Shown: positions 54,471 through 63,638 of the stretch, in pieces
Position numbering within the stretch: position 1 is the stretch's first letter
Layout: every line of letters begins with the position of its first letter
NCBI GenBank assembly: GCA_028284195.1
Contig: JANQSE010000007.1
Location: 1 to 64,000, forward strand
DNA from: Balneola sp.
Lineage (GTDB): Bacteria; Bacteroidota; Rhodothermia; Balneolales; Balneolaceae
DNA length: 64,000 nt
Direction of reading: 5' to 3'
Made by a program: the position numbers and the translations under genes
Notes under the pieces: model-generated
What the model saw: the letters and a program-made list of their open reading frames with translations, nothing else
The model's database searches: none
What the model was told of the DNA's origin: nothing

Positions 54471-55697
54471 TTATTTGATGAAATTTTCGACTGTTTTGCG
54501 AATGATGCTTACACATTCCAAAAGTTCTTGCTTAGTTATGACTAGGGGAGGAGCGAACCGGATAATATTGCCGTGTGTTGGTTTTGCAAGAAGCCCATTT
54601 TCTTTAAGGTCCAGGCAAAATCTCCATGCAGTATCACTTTCGGGTGTATCATTGATAACAACAGCATTTAATAATCCCCGGCCTCTTATTTTAACAAGCA
54701 GATCGTATTTATCAACTAGTTTTTGCATTTCAGTACGAAAAAGGTCGCCTAGTACTTTGGCATTTTGTGCCAGCTGTTCTTCTTTTACAACCTCAAGAGC
54801 AGTTATTGCAACTTTACATCCCAAAGGGTTTCCTCCATAAGTTGATCCATGTTGCCCAGGCTTGATTACGCTCATTATGTTGTCATCTGCAAGAATAGCG
54901 GAAACCGGGTAAGCCCCTCCTGAAAGGGCTTTTCCCAGGATGAGAATATCGGGTTTTACTTGCTCATGATTACAAGCTAATAAATCGCCTGTTCTTGCTA
55001 TTCCTGTTTGTACTTCATCAGCAATGAATAAAACATTGTGATTATGACAAGCATTATAAGCTCTTTTTAAATATCCGTCATCGGGAACAACTACCCCGGC
55101 TTCGCCCTGTATAGGTTCAATAAGAAAGCCAGCTACATTAGGTTGTTTAAGAGCTTCTTTCAATGCTTCAATATCATTGTATGGTATTTTGATAAATCCT
55201 GGTGTATAAGGGCCAAAGTTCTTTTTGGCATCAGAATCATCAGAAAAAGAAATGATGGTTGTTGTTCTGCCATGAAAATTGTTTTCACAAATAATAATTT
55301 GTGCTTCATTTTCGGGGATACCTTTTTTTTCATAAGCCCATTTTCGGCATATTTTTATAGCAGTTTCAACACCTTCAGCACCAGTATTCATAGGCAGGAT
55401 TTTATTAAAACCAAAATAGTCACTCAGGTATTTTTCAAACTGACCTAGTACATTGCTATAAAAAGCTCGTGATGTTAGTGTGAGTGTTTGTGCTTGTTCA
55501 ACAAGAGCTTGGGTGATTTTTGGGTGGCAATGCCCTTGATTAACTGCAGAGTAAGCAGATAAAAAATCAAAATATCTATTTCCTTCAGGATCCCATACAT
55601 AAACTCCTTTTCCTTTTTCTAATACTACCGGAAGAGGGTGGTAGTTGTGTGCCCCATATGTATTCTCTAAATCAATTGCTTGCGTTGATGATATCAT
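54471..55697 (-). CDS. rocD: Ornithine aminotransferase
   Basis: A class-III PLP aminotransferase of 408 residues. [96 protein letters not shown] with the PLP-Lys, and [13 protein letters not shown] all match ornithine-oxoacid transaminase. It should convert ornithine to glutamate semialdehyde/P5C. I chose the ATG at 55697 over 55727, which adds an atypical leader. It faces the tRNA gene across 120 bp. Confidence 0.93.
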   Translation of the reverse strand: MISSTQAIDLENTYGAHNYHPLPVVLEKGKGVYVWDPEGNRYFDFLSAYSAVNQGHCHPKITQALVEQAQTLTLTSRAFYSNVLGQFEKYLSDYFGFNKILPMNTGAEGVETAIKICRKWAYEKKGIPENEAQIIICENNFHGRTTTIISFSDDSDAKKNFGPYTPGFIKIPYNDIEALKEALKQPNVAGFLIEPIQGEAGVVVPDDGYLKRAYNACHNHNVLFIADEVQTGIARTGDLLACNHEQVKPDILILGKALSGGAYPVSAILADDNIMSVIKPGQHGSTYGGNPLGCKVAITALEVVKEEQLAQNAKVLGDLFRTEMQKLVDKYDLLVKIRGRGLLNAVVINDTPESDTAWRFCLDLKENGLLAKPTHGNIIRFAPPLVITKQELLECVSIIRKTVENFIK

Positions 55698-55817
55698 CTC
55701 GATTCGTAAATTAAATTTGAGTACCAAAATAAGGAAAGAGAAAGAAAGACTTGGTAAGATTTATCAAATTAAGTTTGATAGTAAGCGCAAATAAGCTGTA
55801 TATTTGTTACCCCAAAT

Positions 55818-55890
<73 letters not shown>

Positions 55891-55896
55891 CTACTT

Positions 55897-55924
55897 AAAG
55901 CCCTCTTATCGAGGGCTTTTTAAT
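55897..55924 (+). terminator. Terminator after tRNA-fMet
   Basis: AAAGCCCTC (55897-55905) pairs perfectly with GAGGGCTTT (55911-55919), with a 5-base loop and T-run. It begins 6 bases after the tRNA, so the tRNA is a single-gene transcript. Confidence 0.9.
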
Positions 55925-56020
55925 GTAACAATCCTTTCTTTTTGACGTTTTCGGTTTAATAATTTAGATTATTAGTGTAGATTTTATTTCTGCCTGATTA
56001 CTTTTCTTAAATTTTCCGAT

Positions 56021-58102
56021 ATGAAGGTTTTAATTTCCTTAATATTTGTTTGTAGCACCATTTTATTTCCTTTCAAAAACAGCGAGATAGGTATTTACGA
56101 AAATGGATATGAGGCAAAAAAAAGAGGAGAGTTTGAAAAAGCTTTAGATATTTGGTATTCAGCAAAGGATCAAACAAATCTTGAAAAGGATCCTAGAATT
56201 AGTTTCTCTTTTATTGATCTAGTATTCAGAAATGAAATGGAGAAGTATTATGAAAAAGCTAATGAGATTTATTTTTGGGGTTTAGATACTACGATAAATT
56301 GGGGAAAATACGAATACTTATTAACCTCAGAAGTCGAGTACTTAGAATATATAATGTCAAGAAAGGAGATCAAAAAATTAAAAAGCATACTAAAAAAAGA
56401 GGAATATGATAAACTTATTATTGCGTTTGAAAAACATTGGAATAAGTTAGACCCAACCCCTCGTACTTTATATAATGAAAAGTTAATAGAGTCAAAATAT
56501 CGATTTTATCAATTTGATGATTTGTATAAGACTTCGAAAAAGCAAGGTAAAGACCCAAGAAAGGAGATTTTCATGAGGTTTGGAGAGCCCACTCGAATAC
56601 ATAATGGAAATCTTAGCTTTGATTCAGGACTTGCAAGATCTTTAATTCAAGAAAGACTGTCAGCAAGTTCTATGGGAAATATGTCAAGTACAGAACAAAC
56701 TGTACTAACAATGATGCAATTCAATATTGAAACCAAAGCCAGGCAATTTCATTCTCAGCCATACTATGAAATATGGTTATATAAAGTTCCTAATTCTAGT
56801 GATGAATCAGTTTACTTATTCGGGAATACAAATGGAGTTAATAGCGTAAAAAGGCTTAACTCAATAGAAGATTTAGTGCCTCGTATGGCATACTCTAGTT
56901 CAAATGATAGCAGAAGTAATTTGAGGTCTACATTAACTGCTGGGGCAACGAATAATACATCAACTGGAGAAACTTCTAATAATTTAGGAAGAGTTGTTGA
57001 TCAGTCGGATCTTTCAGGAGTAGGTGCTTTAGGTAGCAGTTTAACACCCGGCATAATATTACAAATGATATATTATCGCCAATTATCAGCCGTACACCCA
57101 ATTTTTGGAACAGCATATAGTCAAATGGAGAGAAAGTTTTCGGATACTACTCTTGGTTTAGATGCTACTTTTGCTCAACAGAACCGTCATGAAAGTAGTA
57201 ATAATGTTTTAGAAGCACAGGCAAGAATGCCTGAATCGCAATCAGTATTAGATACAGAATTAAATAGTTTCGAGACCCAAATTTATACGTATAAATTTAT
57301 CGATGCTAATAATACTCCTTACTTAAGAGTTTACGCTATTACTGATTTTTATAATAGTTTAGTTTACGACGTTATAAGGAATAATGAAACAGAAGCAAAT
57401 CTTTCAGATTATGTATTTAAAAATACCGCATTTTCTTATGACTATGATTGGAATATGCTTACTTATTCAGAAGATAATGCTGATATAGAAATTGATTATA
57501 GTGAGAAAACAGCAGTAGCAACTTCAGATTTTTTATTATCTATCCCGGGTAGTAAAAATGTAGTTCTTTCTTCAGAATTATTAAATCTAAATGTAGAAAC
57601 TAGCTCATCAAATAAAATTGTACATCAATCTTTAAGAGGGTTTTCGAGAAAGCAATGGGAAATTTCTGATAAAGAAGATATGAGTAATGGTTTTAATGTT
57701 AGCGATATCATTGTTGGGCATAGCAAAACTGATTCACTCACAAGAATAAGTAGGATTCCATTTGAAATAAGTCATGATAGAGTTATTCCAAAAGGACGAG
57801 ATATAGTTATTTATTTTGAGGCTTATGGATTGAATGAAGAAGAAGGAGGAAGTAACGAGTTTGATGTTACTTATAGTTTACAGGCAAAGAAGAAAGGATT
57901 GCTTTCTTCTTTGAAAAGAAATAGGAACTCTTTTAGTGCAACTTTAAATTTTTCTTCACCAATTGATAGGTACTCTGAAAGTCTCGAAATAGATGGAGAG
58001 AATCTAAGAGAAGGCGAGTACATTTTGATTTTGAAGTTTATGAACCAATCTAAGTCAAAAGAAATTACCCGCAAAGCAAATGTAAGTATTATCGGTGGAT
58101 AA
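56021..58102 (+). CDS. GWxTD-like exported protein, degenerate
   Basis: A protein of 693 residues with a hydrophobic leader (MKVLISLIFVCSTILFPF). An N-terminal TPR-like part (YENGYEAKKRGEFEKALDIWYSA) precedes a region matching the GWxTD family: YIMSRKEIKKLKSILKKEEYDKLIIAFEKHWNKLDPTP, NEKLIESKYRF, and IFMRFGEPTRI. The eponymous Gly-Trp-x-Thr-Asp is missing (KQGKDPRKE instead). A long linker and C-terminal beta domains follow. It is AT-rich and faces the SusCD operon across a shared 3' region. The GWxTD family has no established function. Confidence 0.65.
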   Translation: MKVLISLIFVCSTILFPFKNSEIGIYENGYEAKKRGEFEKALDIWYSAKDQTNLEKDPRISFSFIDLVFRNEMEKYYEKANEIYFWGLDTTINWGKYEYLLTSEVEYLEYIMSRKEIKKLKSILKKEEYDKLIIAFEKHWNKLDPTPRTLYNEKLIESKYRFYQFDDLYKTSKKQGKDPRKEIFMRFGEPTRIHNGNLSFDSGLARSLIQERLSASSMGNMSSTEQTVLTMMQFNIETKARQFHSQPYYEIWLYKVPNSSDESVYLFGNTNGVNSVKRLNSIEDLVPRMAYSSSNDSRSNLRSTLTAGATNNTSTGETSNNLGRVVDQSDLSGVGALGSSLTPGIILQMIYYRQLSAVHPIFGTAYSQMERKFSDTTLGLDATFAQQNRHESSNNVLEAQARMPESQSVLDTELNSFETQIYTYKFIDANNTPYLRVYAITDFYNSLVYDVIRNNETEANLSDYVFKNTAFSYDYDWNMLTYSEDNADIEIDYSEKTAVATSDFLLSIPGSKNVVLSSELLNLNVETSSSNKIVHQSLRGFSRKQWEISDKEDMSNGFNVSDIIVGHSKTDSLTRISRIPFEISHDRVIPKGRDIVIYFEAYGLNEEEGGSNEFDVTYSLQAKKKGLLSSLKRNRNSFSATLNFSSPIDRYSESLEIDGENLREGEYILILKFMNQSKSKEITRKANVSIIGG

Positions 58103-58352
58103 GGGGTAATTTCCTCTATATAATTTTTTTTGATCATTAGATCTTTCGAAGTAGAAGATATTACTACTTTTAATTTGCTTTGAGTGCGAAGTATATCTTT
58201 AGCACCTTTTAGATTCGTAAAGCTGATTTGAAAAACGGGTTAGGTTTTTGATTCTGATCACGGAAAGTCCATAAGAATGATATTTAAGGATTATCTTAAT
58301 TGTGCTTTACTTTCCATTTTCAATATTGATGGATTTTGAAATGAACTTTTAC
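58103..58352. other. Intergenic region between GWxTD-like gene and SusCD operon
   Basis: About 250 bp of AT-rich sequence with no reading frame I can support and no clear regulatory motif. The remainder of the gap (to 58522) holds two terminator-like hairpins listed separately. Confidence 0.4.
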
Positions 58353-58380
58353 AAGCTCGAATTTTGCTTATCGAGTTTTA
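58353..58380 (+). terminator. Possible terminator of the GWxTD-like gene
   Basis: AAGCTCGA (58353-58360) pairs with TCGAGTTT (58371-58378), including one G-U pair, over a 10-base loop, then T-rich sequence. The stem is weak and it lies 250 bp after the stop, so this is a tentative call. Confidence 0.4.
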
Positions 58381-58450
58381 ACTTTTCGCAAGTAGAAGAG
58401 AAAAAGATAAAGTGAAGTACCAAGATAAGTTAGCGTAGTATGTTTTACGC

Positions 58451-58484
58451 TAAAAAAAAGCCACGCTAAACTAGCGTGGCTTTT
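58451..58484 (-). terminator. Terminator of the SusCD operon
   Basis: A perfect 10-bp stem, AGCCACGCTA (58459-58468) with TAGCGTGGCT (58472-58481) and a 3-base loop. On the minus strand it continues into at least eight T. It sits about 40 bp beyond the last SusCD gene. The T-run on the other side also allows some + strand termination. Confidence 0.9.
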
Positions 58485-58522
58485 AAGTTAAGAGGGTCAG
58501 TTTATAAACTGACTACTTAAGT

Positions 58523-58987
58523 TTAGTTAGTACTATCTCCATCAATGGTGATAGTAAGAGTACGTAAGTTTGGTGCAGGTCTTACTGCTCCACCTTCATC
58601 TATAGTTAAAACCAGTACTCTTTGTTGACCATCATCTAAGCCAGTACCATTAAAATTAACAGTGACTGTAGCACTACTACTGTTAGCAGCGATTGTTGCT
58701 GTGGTAGCTGGTAAGCTATAATGAGTACCAGATACTGCATCAGAGTTTGTTGCATCTACAGAAAAAGACACATCCAAAGCTGAGCTTCTCTGTGGCCCAA
58801 TTAACTGGATCAGAAAATCAACAGCACCTTCATCTTCATCTACGTTAGCAGATAATGGTCTGAATTCGAGCTGTGGATCTTCATTAAATGTAAGATCTTT
58901 TTCCTCGAATAGGTCATTTAAACAACCTGTCATCGATACAGAAAGTAATACAAGCATTACTAACTTAATATGAATTCTATTTTTCAT
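58523..58987 (-). CDS. SusCD-associated lipoprotein with Calx-beta-like domain
   Basis: A lipoprotein of 154 residues (MLVLLSVSMTGC, lipobox Cys-22). The mature part PQLEFRPLSANVDEDEGAVDFLIQLIGPQ, followed by VSFSVDATNSDAVSGTHYSLP and TVTVNFNGTGLDDGQQRVLVLTI, resembles a single Calx-beta/DUF4843-type immunoglobulin-like domain. It is the third gene of the SusC-SusD operon, 40 bp after susD. It probably sits on the cell surface and helps glycan or protein capture. Confidence 0.72.
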   Translation of the reverse strand: MKNRIHIKLVMLVLLSVSMTGCLNDLFEEKDLTFNEDPQLEFRPLSANVDEDEGAVDFLIQLIGPQRSSALDVSFSVDATNSDAVSGTHYSLPATTATIAANSSSATVTVNFNGTGLDDGQQRVLVLTIDEGGAVRPAPNLRTLTITIDGDSTN

Positions 58988-59027
58988 GATTCTAAATATT
59001 TTCTTTTAAGTTTTAGTTTAATGCTAT

Positions 59028-60506
59028 CTAGTTATAACCAGGATTCTGCACAAGCATGGGGTTTAACGCCACCTCAGCATTAGGAAGGTCATCCAATATC
59101 CTGAAATCATTAAATGGTATTGAGCTTACTGTAGTTACGTCAGTTGCATTATCGAAAGCTACTTTACGTATGTCTCTTCCCAGACGTTTAAGATCAAAGA
59201 ATCTGTGGCCTTCACCTACTAATTCCCTTCTTCTTTCATCCAGGATTTCATTTAAGACTTCGGGGTCTGTCGTTCCACCAGCATAAGCTCCAACTCCACG
59301 TTGAGCTCGGAGAAAATCTAGTCTTTCTATTGCAGCAGCAGCATCGATTTCATTTAAACGTGCTTCGGCTTGAATTAGAACTAGTTCAGCGATACGAAGA
59401 TGAGTGTAATCATCTGCAAATAAACTTTGCTCAGCCGCATATTTTTGGAATTCTTCTCCAGCGATGTTCACATCATCACATCCGCCAGGGTTTGATCCAT
59501 TAATATCGTCAAGGCAAGGCCCATACCAAGCAGCTCTACGAGCATCTCCTGCTTCATAAAGATCAAGAAGATCTTGAGTAGGAATTTGAGCAAGCCATTG
59601 TTGACCGGTATAAGCTGCTAAACTACTGTTAGCACCAGCACTTTCAGTAGCAGGAGCTACATCAATAGTGAAAAGTGCTTCAGGGTTGTTACCAGCTGTT
59701 TCGTCCCACATAGTTGCAACTTGTGCTGGAGTAGCTAAACTTAGACCCGATCCAGATATTGCTGCTGTAGCCATTGCATCGGCTTGAGCATAGTTACGCT
59801 GGTATAGATGAACTCTTGCCATTAGTGCTTGAGCTGCAGCTCTTGAAGCAAAAAATGGAGCATTTGAGTTATCAAGATCGGCAATAGCGTCATTAAGGTC
59901 ATTTACAATTTGAGTATAAACTTCAGTAACAGTAGCACGAGCTCTGAAAGAAGCTTCGGTAAGCCCTAAAACTGGAGTTGTTCTCAAGATCACACCTGCT
60001 GTAAATCCTTGCCCGTCACCTGATGCTGGGGTTACGCCTGGTTCATATCCAAAAATACGAACAGCATGATGATAAACTAAAGCACGGATAAATTTAGCCT
60101 CTGCTGCATATTGAGTAGCTAAAGCATCAGAAATAACACCATCAGGAATACCACTTATTAATATGTTGGCATCATTGATAGTATCATAGAAGTTATCCCA
60201 TGCACCGTCTGCAAGACCAGCGCGAATCTCATTGAGGTTTAAATCTTCAAATCGATCACGCCCTGGTCTGATAAATGTATTATCAGCAAGCGCATCTGGT
60301 CCTAATAACCAGCGAGTATTCATGGCTGTTCCAACGTGGAATCTTGAATACATCCGAGCTCGAACTTGATTTACAGCACCAGCATTGTTAAGAGCTGCAT
60401 CAAAAGAAATTGATGTACTAGGTTCTGGCCTATTTAAAAGATCGTTACAAGCTTGCGTCGAAATAAGCACGCAAACCAGTAGTATGTATTTTATAAAATG
60501 TTTCAT
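59028..60506 (-). CDS. SusD/RagB family nutrient-binding lipoprotein
   Basis: SusD-like, 492 residues. The lipoprotein signal is MKHFIKYILLVCVLISTQAC. Early helices carry NDLLNRPEPSTSISFDAAL and YDTINDANILISGIPD; TPR-like helices include AKFIRALVYHHAVRIFG and AARAAAQALMARVHLYQRNYAQA-like text (here SRAAAQALMARVHLYQRNYA). The C-terminal EILDERRRELVGEGHRFFDLKRLGRD is the SusD hallmark. It forms the lid of the SusC transporter. It starts 19 bp after susC. The substrate is not evident, since no hydrolase gene is in the window. Confidence 0.94.
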   Translation of the reverse strand: MKHFIKYILLVCVLISTQACNDLLNRPEPSTSISFDAALNNAGAVNQVRARMYSRFHVGTAMNTRWLLGPDALADNTFIRPGRDRFEDLNLNEIRAGLADGAWDNFYDTINDANILISGIPDGVISDALATQYAAEAKFIRALVYHHAVRIFGYEPGVTPASGDGQGFTAGVILRTTPVLGLTEASFRARATVTEVYTQIVNDLNDAIADLDNSNAPFFASRAAAQALMARVHLYQRNYAQADAMATAAISGSGLSLATPAQVATMWDETAGNNPEALFTIDVAPATESAGANSSLAAYTGQQWLAQIPTQDLLDLYEAGDARRAAWYGPCLDDINGSNPGGCDDVNIAGEEFQKYAAEQSLFADDYTHLRIAELVLIQAEARLNEIDAAAAIERLDFLRAQRGVGAYAGGTTDPEVLNEILDERRRELVGEGHRFFDLKRLGRDIRKVAFDNATDVTTVSSIPFNDFRILDDLPNAEVALNPMLVQNPGYN

Positions 60507-60525
60507 AGCTAAAATATCTTTTCAA

Positions 60526-63513
60526 TTAAAATTTCAACTCGATACCAGCAGAGTACTGGATAGCAGTTGGGAATGAGGCAGTAGAAATAGTAGCTACTTC
60601 TGGGTCTCTACCAGGATATTGCGTCCAGGTATATAAGTTAAGTCCAGTTAGGTACACTCTTACTCCTCGCAGATTTACTTGATCTGTTATAGAAGTAGGA
60701 AGATTATAACTTAGGCTAACATTTTTTAAACGGATGTAGCTGGCATCAAATAAGAAGTTTGTACCTACGTGACTTAATGGAGAATCAGACTGGAAGAATC
60801 CACCACCATTTGGAGTTGCTCTTGGGTAAGACGCAATATCGCCCGGTTGTCTCCATCTGTCTGTATGTAATACAGCAAGAGAGTTCTCAAAGTCAGCCTG
60901 TAAGTAAGTACGCTCATCACTAGGCAGAGCAGTACCACCATAACTGAATTGGAAGAAAACATCTAGTGAAACACCTTTGTATGATACTCTGTTTCCAAAT
61001 CCACCAGTAAGATCTTGCTCACCACCATCATAGAATACGTTATCATCTAGTCCGGGAGTATAGGTAAGCTCTCCGTTTCCATCTAACCAAAGAGGACGAC
61101 CATCAGCAGGGTTTACGCCAGCCCATCTAGGAACCCACCAAGCATTGATTGAATGTCCAATAGCATTTGGAGTAGAGCCTTGGTCAAGTTGCTCAAGATC
61201 ACCAACCAAATCAACCACTTCATTAGTTTGTACAGCAAAGTTAAAGCTTGTTGACCAAAGGAAGTCATTACTGTTAACATTTACAGAACGAATTTCAAAT
61301 TCCAACCCTTTGTTTTCTACTTCACCAACATTAGATAAGATAGAACCAAAGCCGCTATCTCTAGGTAAAGGCTGGTTTAACAAAAGATCAGTATTGTTTC
61401 TTTGATAAACATCAATTGATCCTGAAATACGTCCATTAAGTGCAGAATAATCAACACCAATATTAATTTCAGTAGCTTCTTCCCAGGTAAGTACGTTGTT
61501 TTCTAATGCTGATGGAGAAAGCCCTGCAGTGCCACTATAAGACCCTGCTGAAGCAAAAGAACCTCTACCGGAAAAGTTACCAATTGCAGCATTACCAGTT
61601 ATACCATAACCAGCTCTAATTTTAAGATCATCAATAAAATCAACAGTGAAGAAATCTTCGTTAGAAACAGCCCAAGCAACAGATGCAGAAGGGAAGAATC
61701 CCCATCTTTCGTCAGCGCCGAAACGAGAAGATCCATCATAACGACCTGTAACTGTTAAGAAATACTTGTCATCATAAGTATATTTTGCTTGTCCAAAATA
61801 GCTAGCAATACGATATTCTGAGTTACTTCCAATAAAGGTAGTATTATCAGCAGCACCATTGATAACTTTGATAAATGGATTACCCAGTCCTGTACCGTTT
61901 ACACCGAATTGATCTGTAAATTCTCGTCGATACTCAGAACCGATTAACCCTGAAACATTATGAACTTCATCAAATGTTTTGCGGGCATTAATCACGCCAT
62001 TCACATTAAAGTTAGTAGTATTTCTTTGACGTCTGAAAACACTACCATCACGACCTGGATCAGCAATAGGAGATTCGTAATCAGTGTCAGTGATAGCTCG
62101 GTAATCAATACCTGCTAATCCATTAATGCTTAACCAGTCTGTAATTTTATAAGTAGGAGCTATGTTAGCAACAATTTGAGTTATTCTGGTTTCACGATCT
62201 TCTTCAAACAAAATAACAGCAGGGTTATTTTGACCGCCTTGCTCAGTGTTAGGATTGTAACTTCCATCTGGTAGGAATGGGAAAGATACGGGAGCCTCTT
62301 CAATTGACTGATAGAAAGGACAGTTTACAAAGAATCCATCCTGGCAAACACTAGGAGAATCAGTAGATGTTAAACCTAGGGTTACGCGAGCATCAAATTT
62401 ATCATTGAAGTCATGATCAATGTTTGCTCGAACATTATATCGGGTAAAGTCAACATCTTCTACCTGTGATTCTGTATACTCACGACCACCAGAGATAAAG
62501 AAACGAGTTTTCTCATCTCCACCTGTAGCATTAAAGTTTAAATTTTGGCTAACACCTCTTCTGTAAATGAAGTCCTGCCAATCAAAATCTTGTAAATCTG
62601 CAACTGCAACTGCAGGATCATAGCCATAACGACTAGAAAGTACACTACGAGTAGTCGCTTCGCCCCATGCATCAACGTGAAATTCAAACCATTCTTCGGA
62701 ATTTAAAAGATCATATTGTCTTTCAACTTCTCTGAATCCAGTTTCAAAATTAACATTAATTTGGGTAGCACCTGCACGCCCTCGCTTTGTAGTGATCAAA
62801 ACTACACCATTTGCAGCTTGGGCACCATAAATTGCTGCAGCTGAAGCATCTTTCAACACCTCAATCGACTCAATGTCTTGAGGAGCGATCGCGTTTAGAG
62901 GGGATAGGTCATTTACAGTACTCTGGTTTGCAAAACTTATTTGAACACCATCCACAATATATAGAGGAGCATTTCCTGCGGTGAGAGAGCCTTGTCCACG
63001 AACACGAACATTAAATCCACCACCAGGGTTACCACTAGTTGTTGTAATAGTTACACCAGCAGCACGACCTTGCAGTAAGGATTCTGTATTCTGAACTGTA
63101 ACATCTTCAAAATCTCTAGAGCTTACTCGAGCAATAGAGCCGGTAAGTTCTCTTTTTGATACTTGGCCATAACCAGTAACAATAAGTTCATCTAAGCCAA
63201 GGATGTCAGTTTCCAATTCAATATTTAAGGTAACAATACCGCTTCCTACTTGTACTGTAGTTTCAAATGTTTTGAAACCAACAGAACTTGCGCGAAGCGT
63301 ATAAGTTCCTGCAGGCACAGCAGTAAGTGTGTACTTACCTTCGGCATCGGAAGTAGTTCCTTTGCTTATCTGTACAAGAACAATATTAGCAGCTGGAACT
63401 GTAACCCCATTATCTGCTTCGGTAATAGTACCTGTTATGGTACCTGATTGTGCAAAAGCAGCTAGAGGTAGCAGTAGTGCTAAAAGAAGAGAAAAATGTA
63501 GCTTTTTATACAT
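60526..63513 (-). CDS. SusC/RagA family TonB-dependent outer-membrane transporter
   Basis: SusC-like, 995 residues. The signal peptide (MYKKLHFSLLLALLLPLAAFA) is followed by a carboxypeptidase-regulatory domain (GTITGTITEADNGVTVPAAN). The TonB box/plug is GLDELIVTGYGQVSKRELTG, then LLQGRAAGVTI, LYIVDGVQI and GAQAANGVVLITTKRG. The 22-strand barrel follows to the aromatic C-terminus (YSAGIELKF). It imports a large ligand through the TonB system with its SusD partner. The first gene of the operon; no sigma or anti-sigma gene is adjacent. Confidence 0.95.
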   Translation of the reverse strand: MYKKLHFSLLLALLLPLAAFAQSGTITGTITEADNGVTVPAANIVLVQISKGTTSDAEGKYTLTAVPAGTYTLRASSVGFKTFETTVQVGSGIVTLNIELETDILGLDELIVTGYGQVSKRELTGSIARVSSRDFEDVTVQNTESLLQGRAAGVTITTTSGNPGGGFNVRVRGQGSLTAGNAPLYIVDGVQISFANQSTVNDLSPLNAIAPQDIESIEVLKDASAAAIYGAQAANGVVLITTKRGRAGATQINVNFETGFREVERQYDLLNSEEWFEFHVDAWGEATTRSVLSSRYGYDPAVAVADLQDFDWQDFIYRRGVSQNLNFNATGGDEKTRFFISGGREYTESQVEDVDFTRYNVRANIDHDFNDKFDARVTLGLTSTDSPSVCQDGFFVNCPFYQSIEEAPVSFPFLPDGSYNPNTEQGGQNNPAVILFEEDRETRITQIVANIAPTYKITDWLSINGLAGIDYRAITDTDYESPIADPGRDGSVFRRQRNTTNFNVNGVINARKTFDEVHNVSGLIGSEYRREFTDQFGVNGTGLGNPFIKVINGAADNTTFIGSNSEYRIASYFGQAKYTYDDKYFLTVTGRYDGSSRFGADERWGFFPSASVAWAVSNEDFFTVDFIDDLKIRAGYGITGNAAIGNFSGRGSFASAGSYSGTAGLSPSALENNVLTWEEATEINIGVDYSALNGRISGSIDVYQRNNTDLLLNQPLPRDSGFGSILSNVGEVENKGLEFEIRSVNVNSNDFLWSTSFNFAVQTNEVVDLVGDLEQLDQGSTPNAIGHSINAWWVPRWAGVNPADGRPLWLDGNGELTYTPGLDDNVFYDGGEQDLTGGFGNRVSYKGVSLDVFFQFSYGGTALPSDERTYLQADFENSLAVLHTDRWRQPGDIASYPRATPNGGGFFQSDSPLSHVGTNFLFDASYIRLKNVSLSYNLPTSITDQVNLRGVRVYLTGLNLYTWTQYPGRDPEVATISTASFPTAIQYSAGIELKF

Positions 63514-63638
63514 ATTTAGCCTCTTAATTAATTAAAGGTTTTATTTTTTGTGCTAATTGTAAAATACAGTTAACAACACGTAATATTGCAAGATGAGCTA
63601 AGAATTACAAAGATTTTTTAAACTTTTTTAATATTAAA

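Noticed and set aside
57871-58137. Minus-strand frame overlapping the end of the GWxTD-like gene
   Set aside because: It lies mostly inside a coding gene and has no signal, motif or ribosome binding site.
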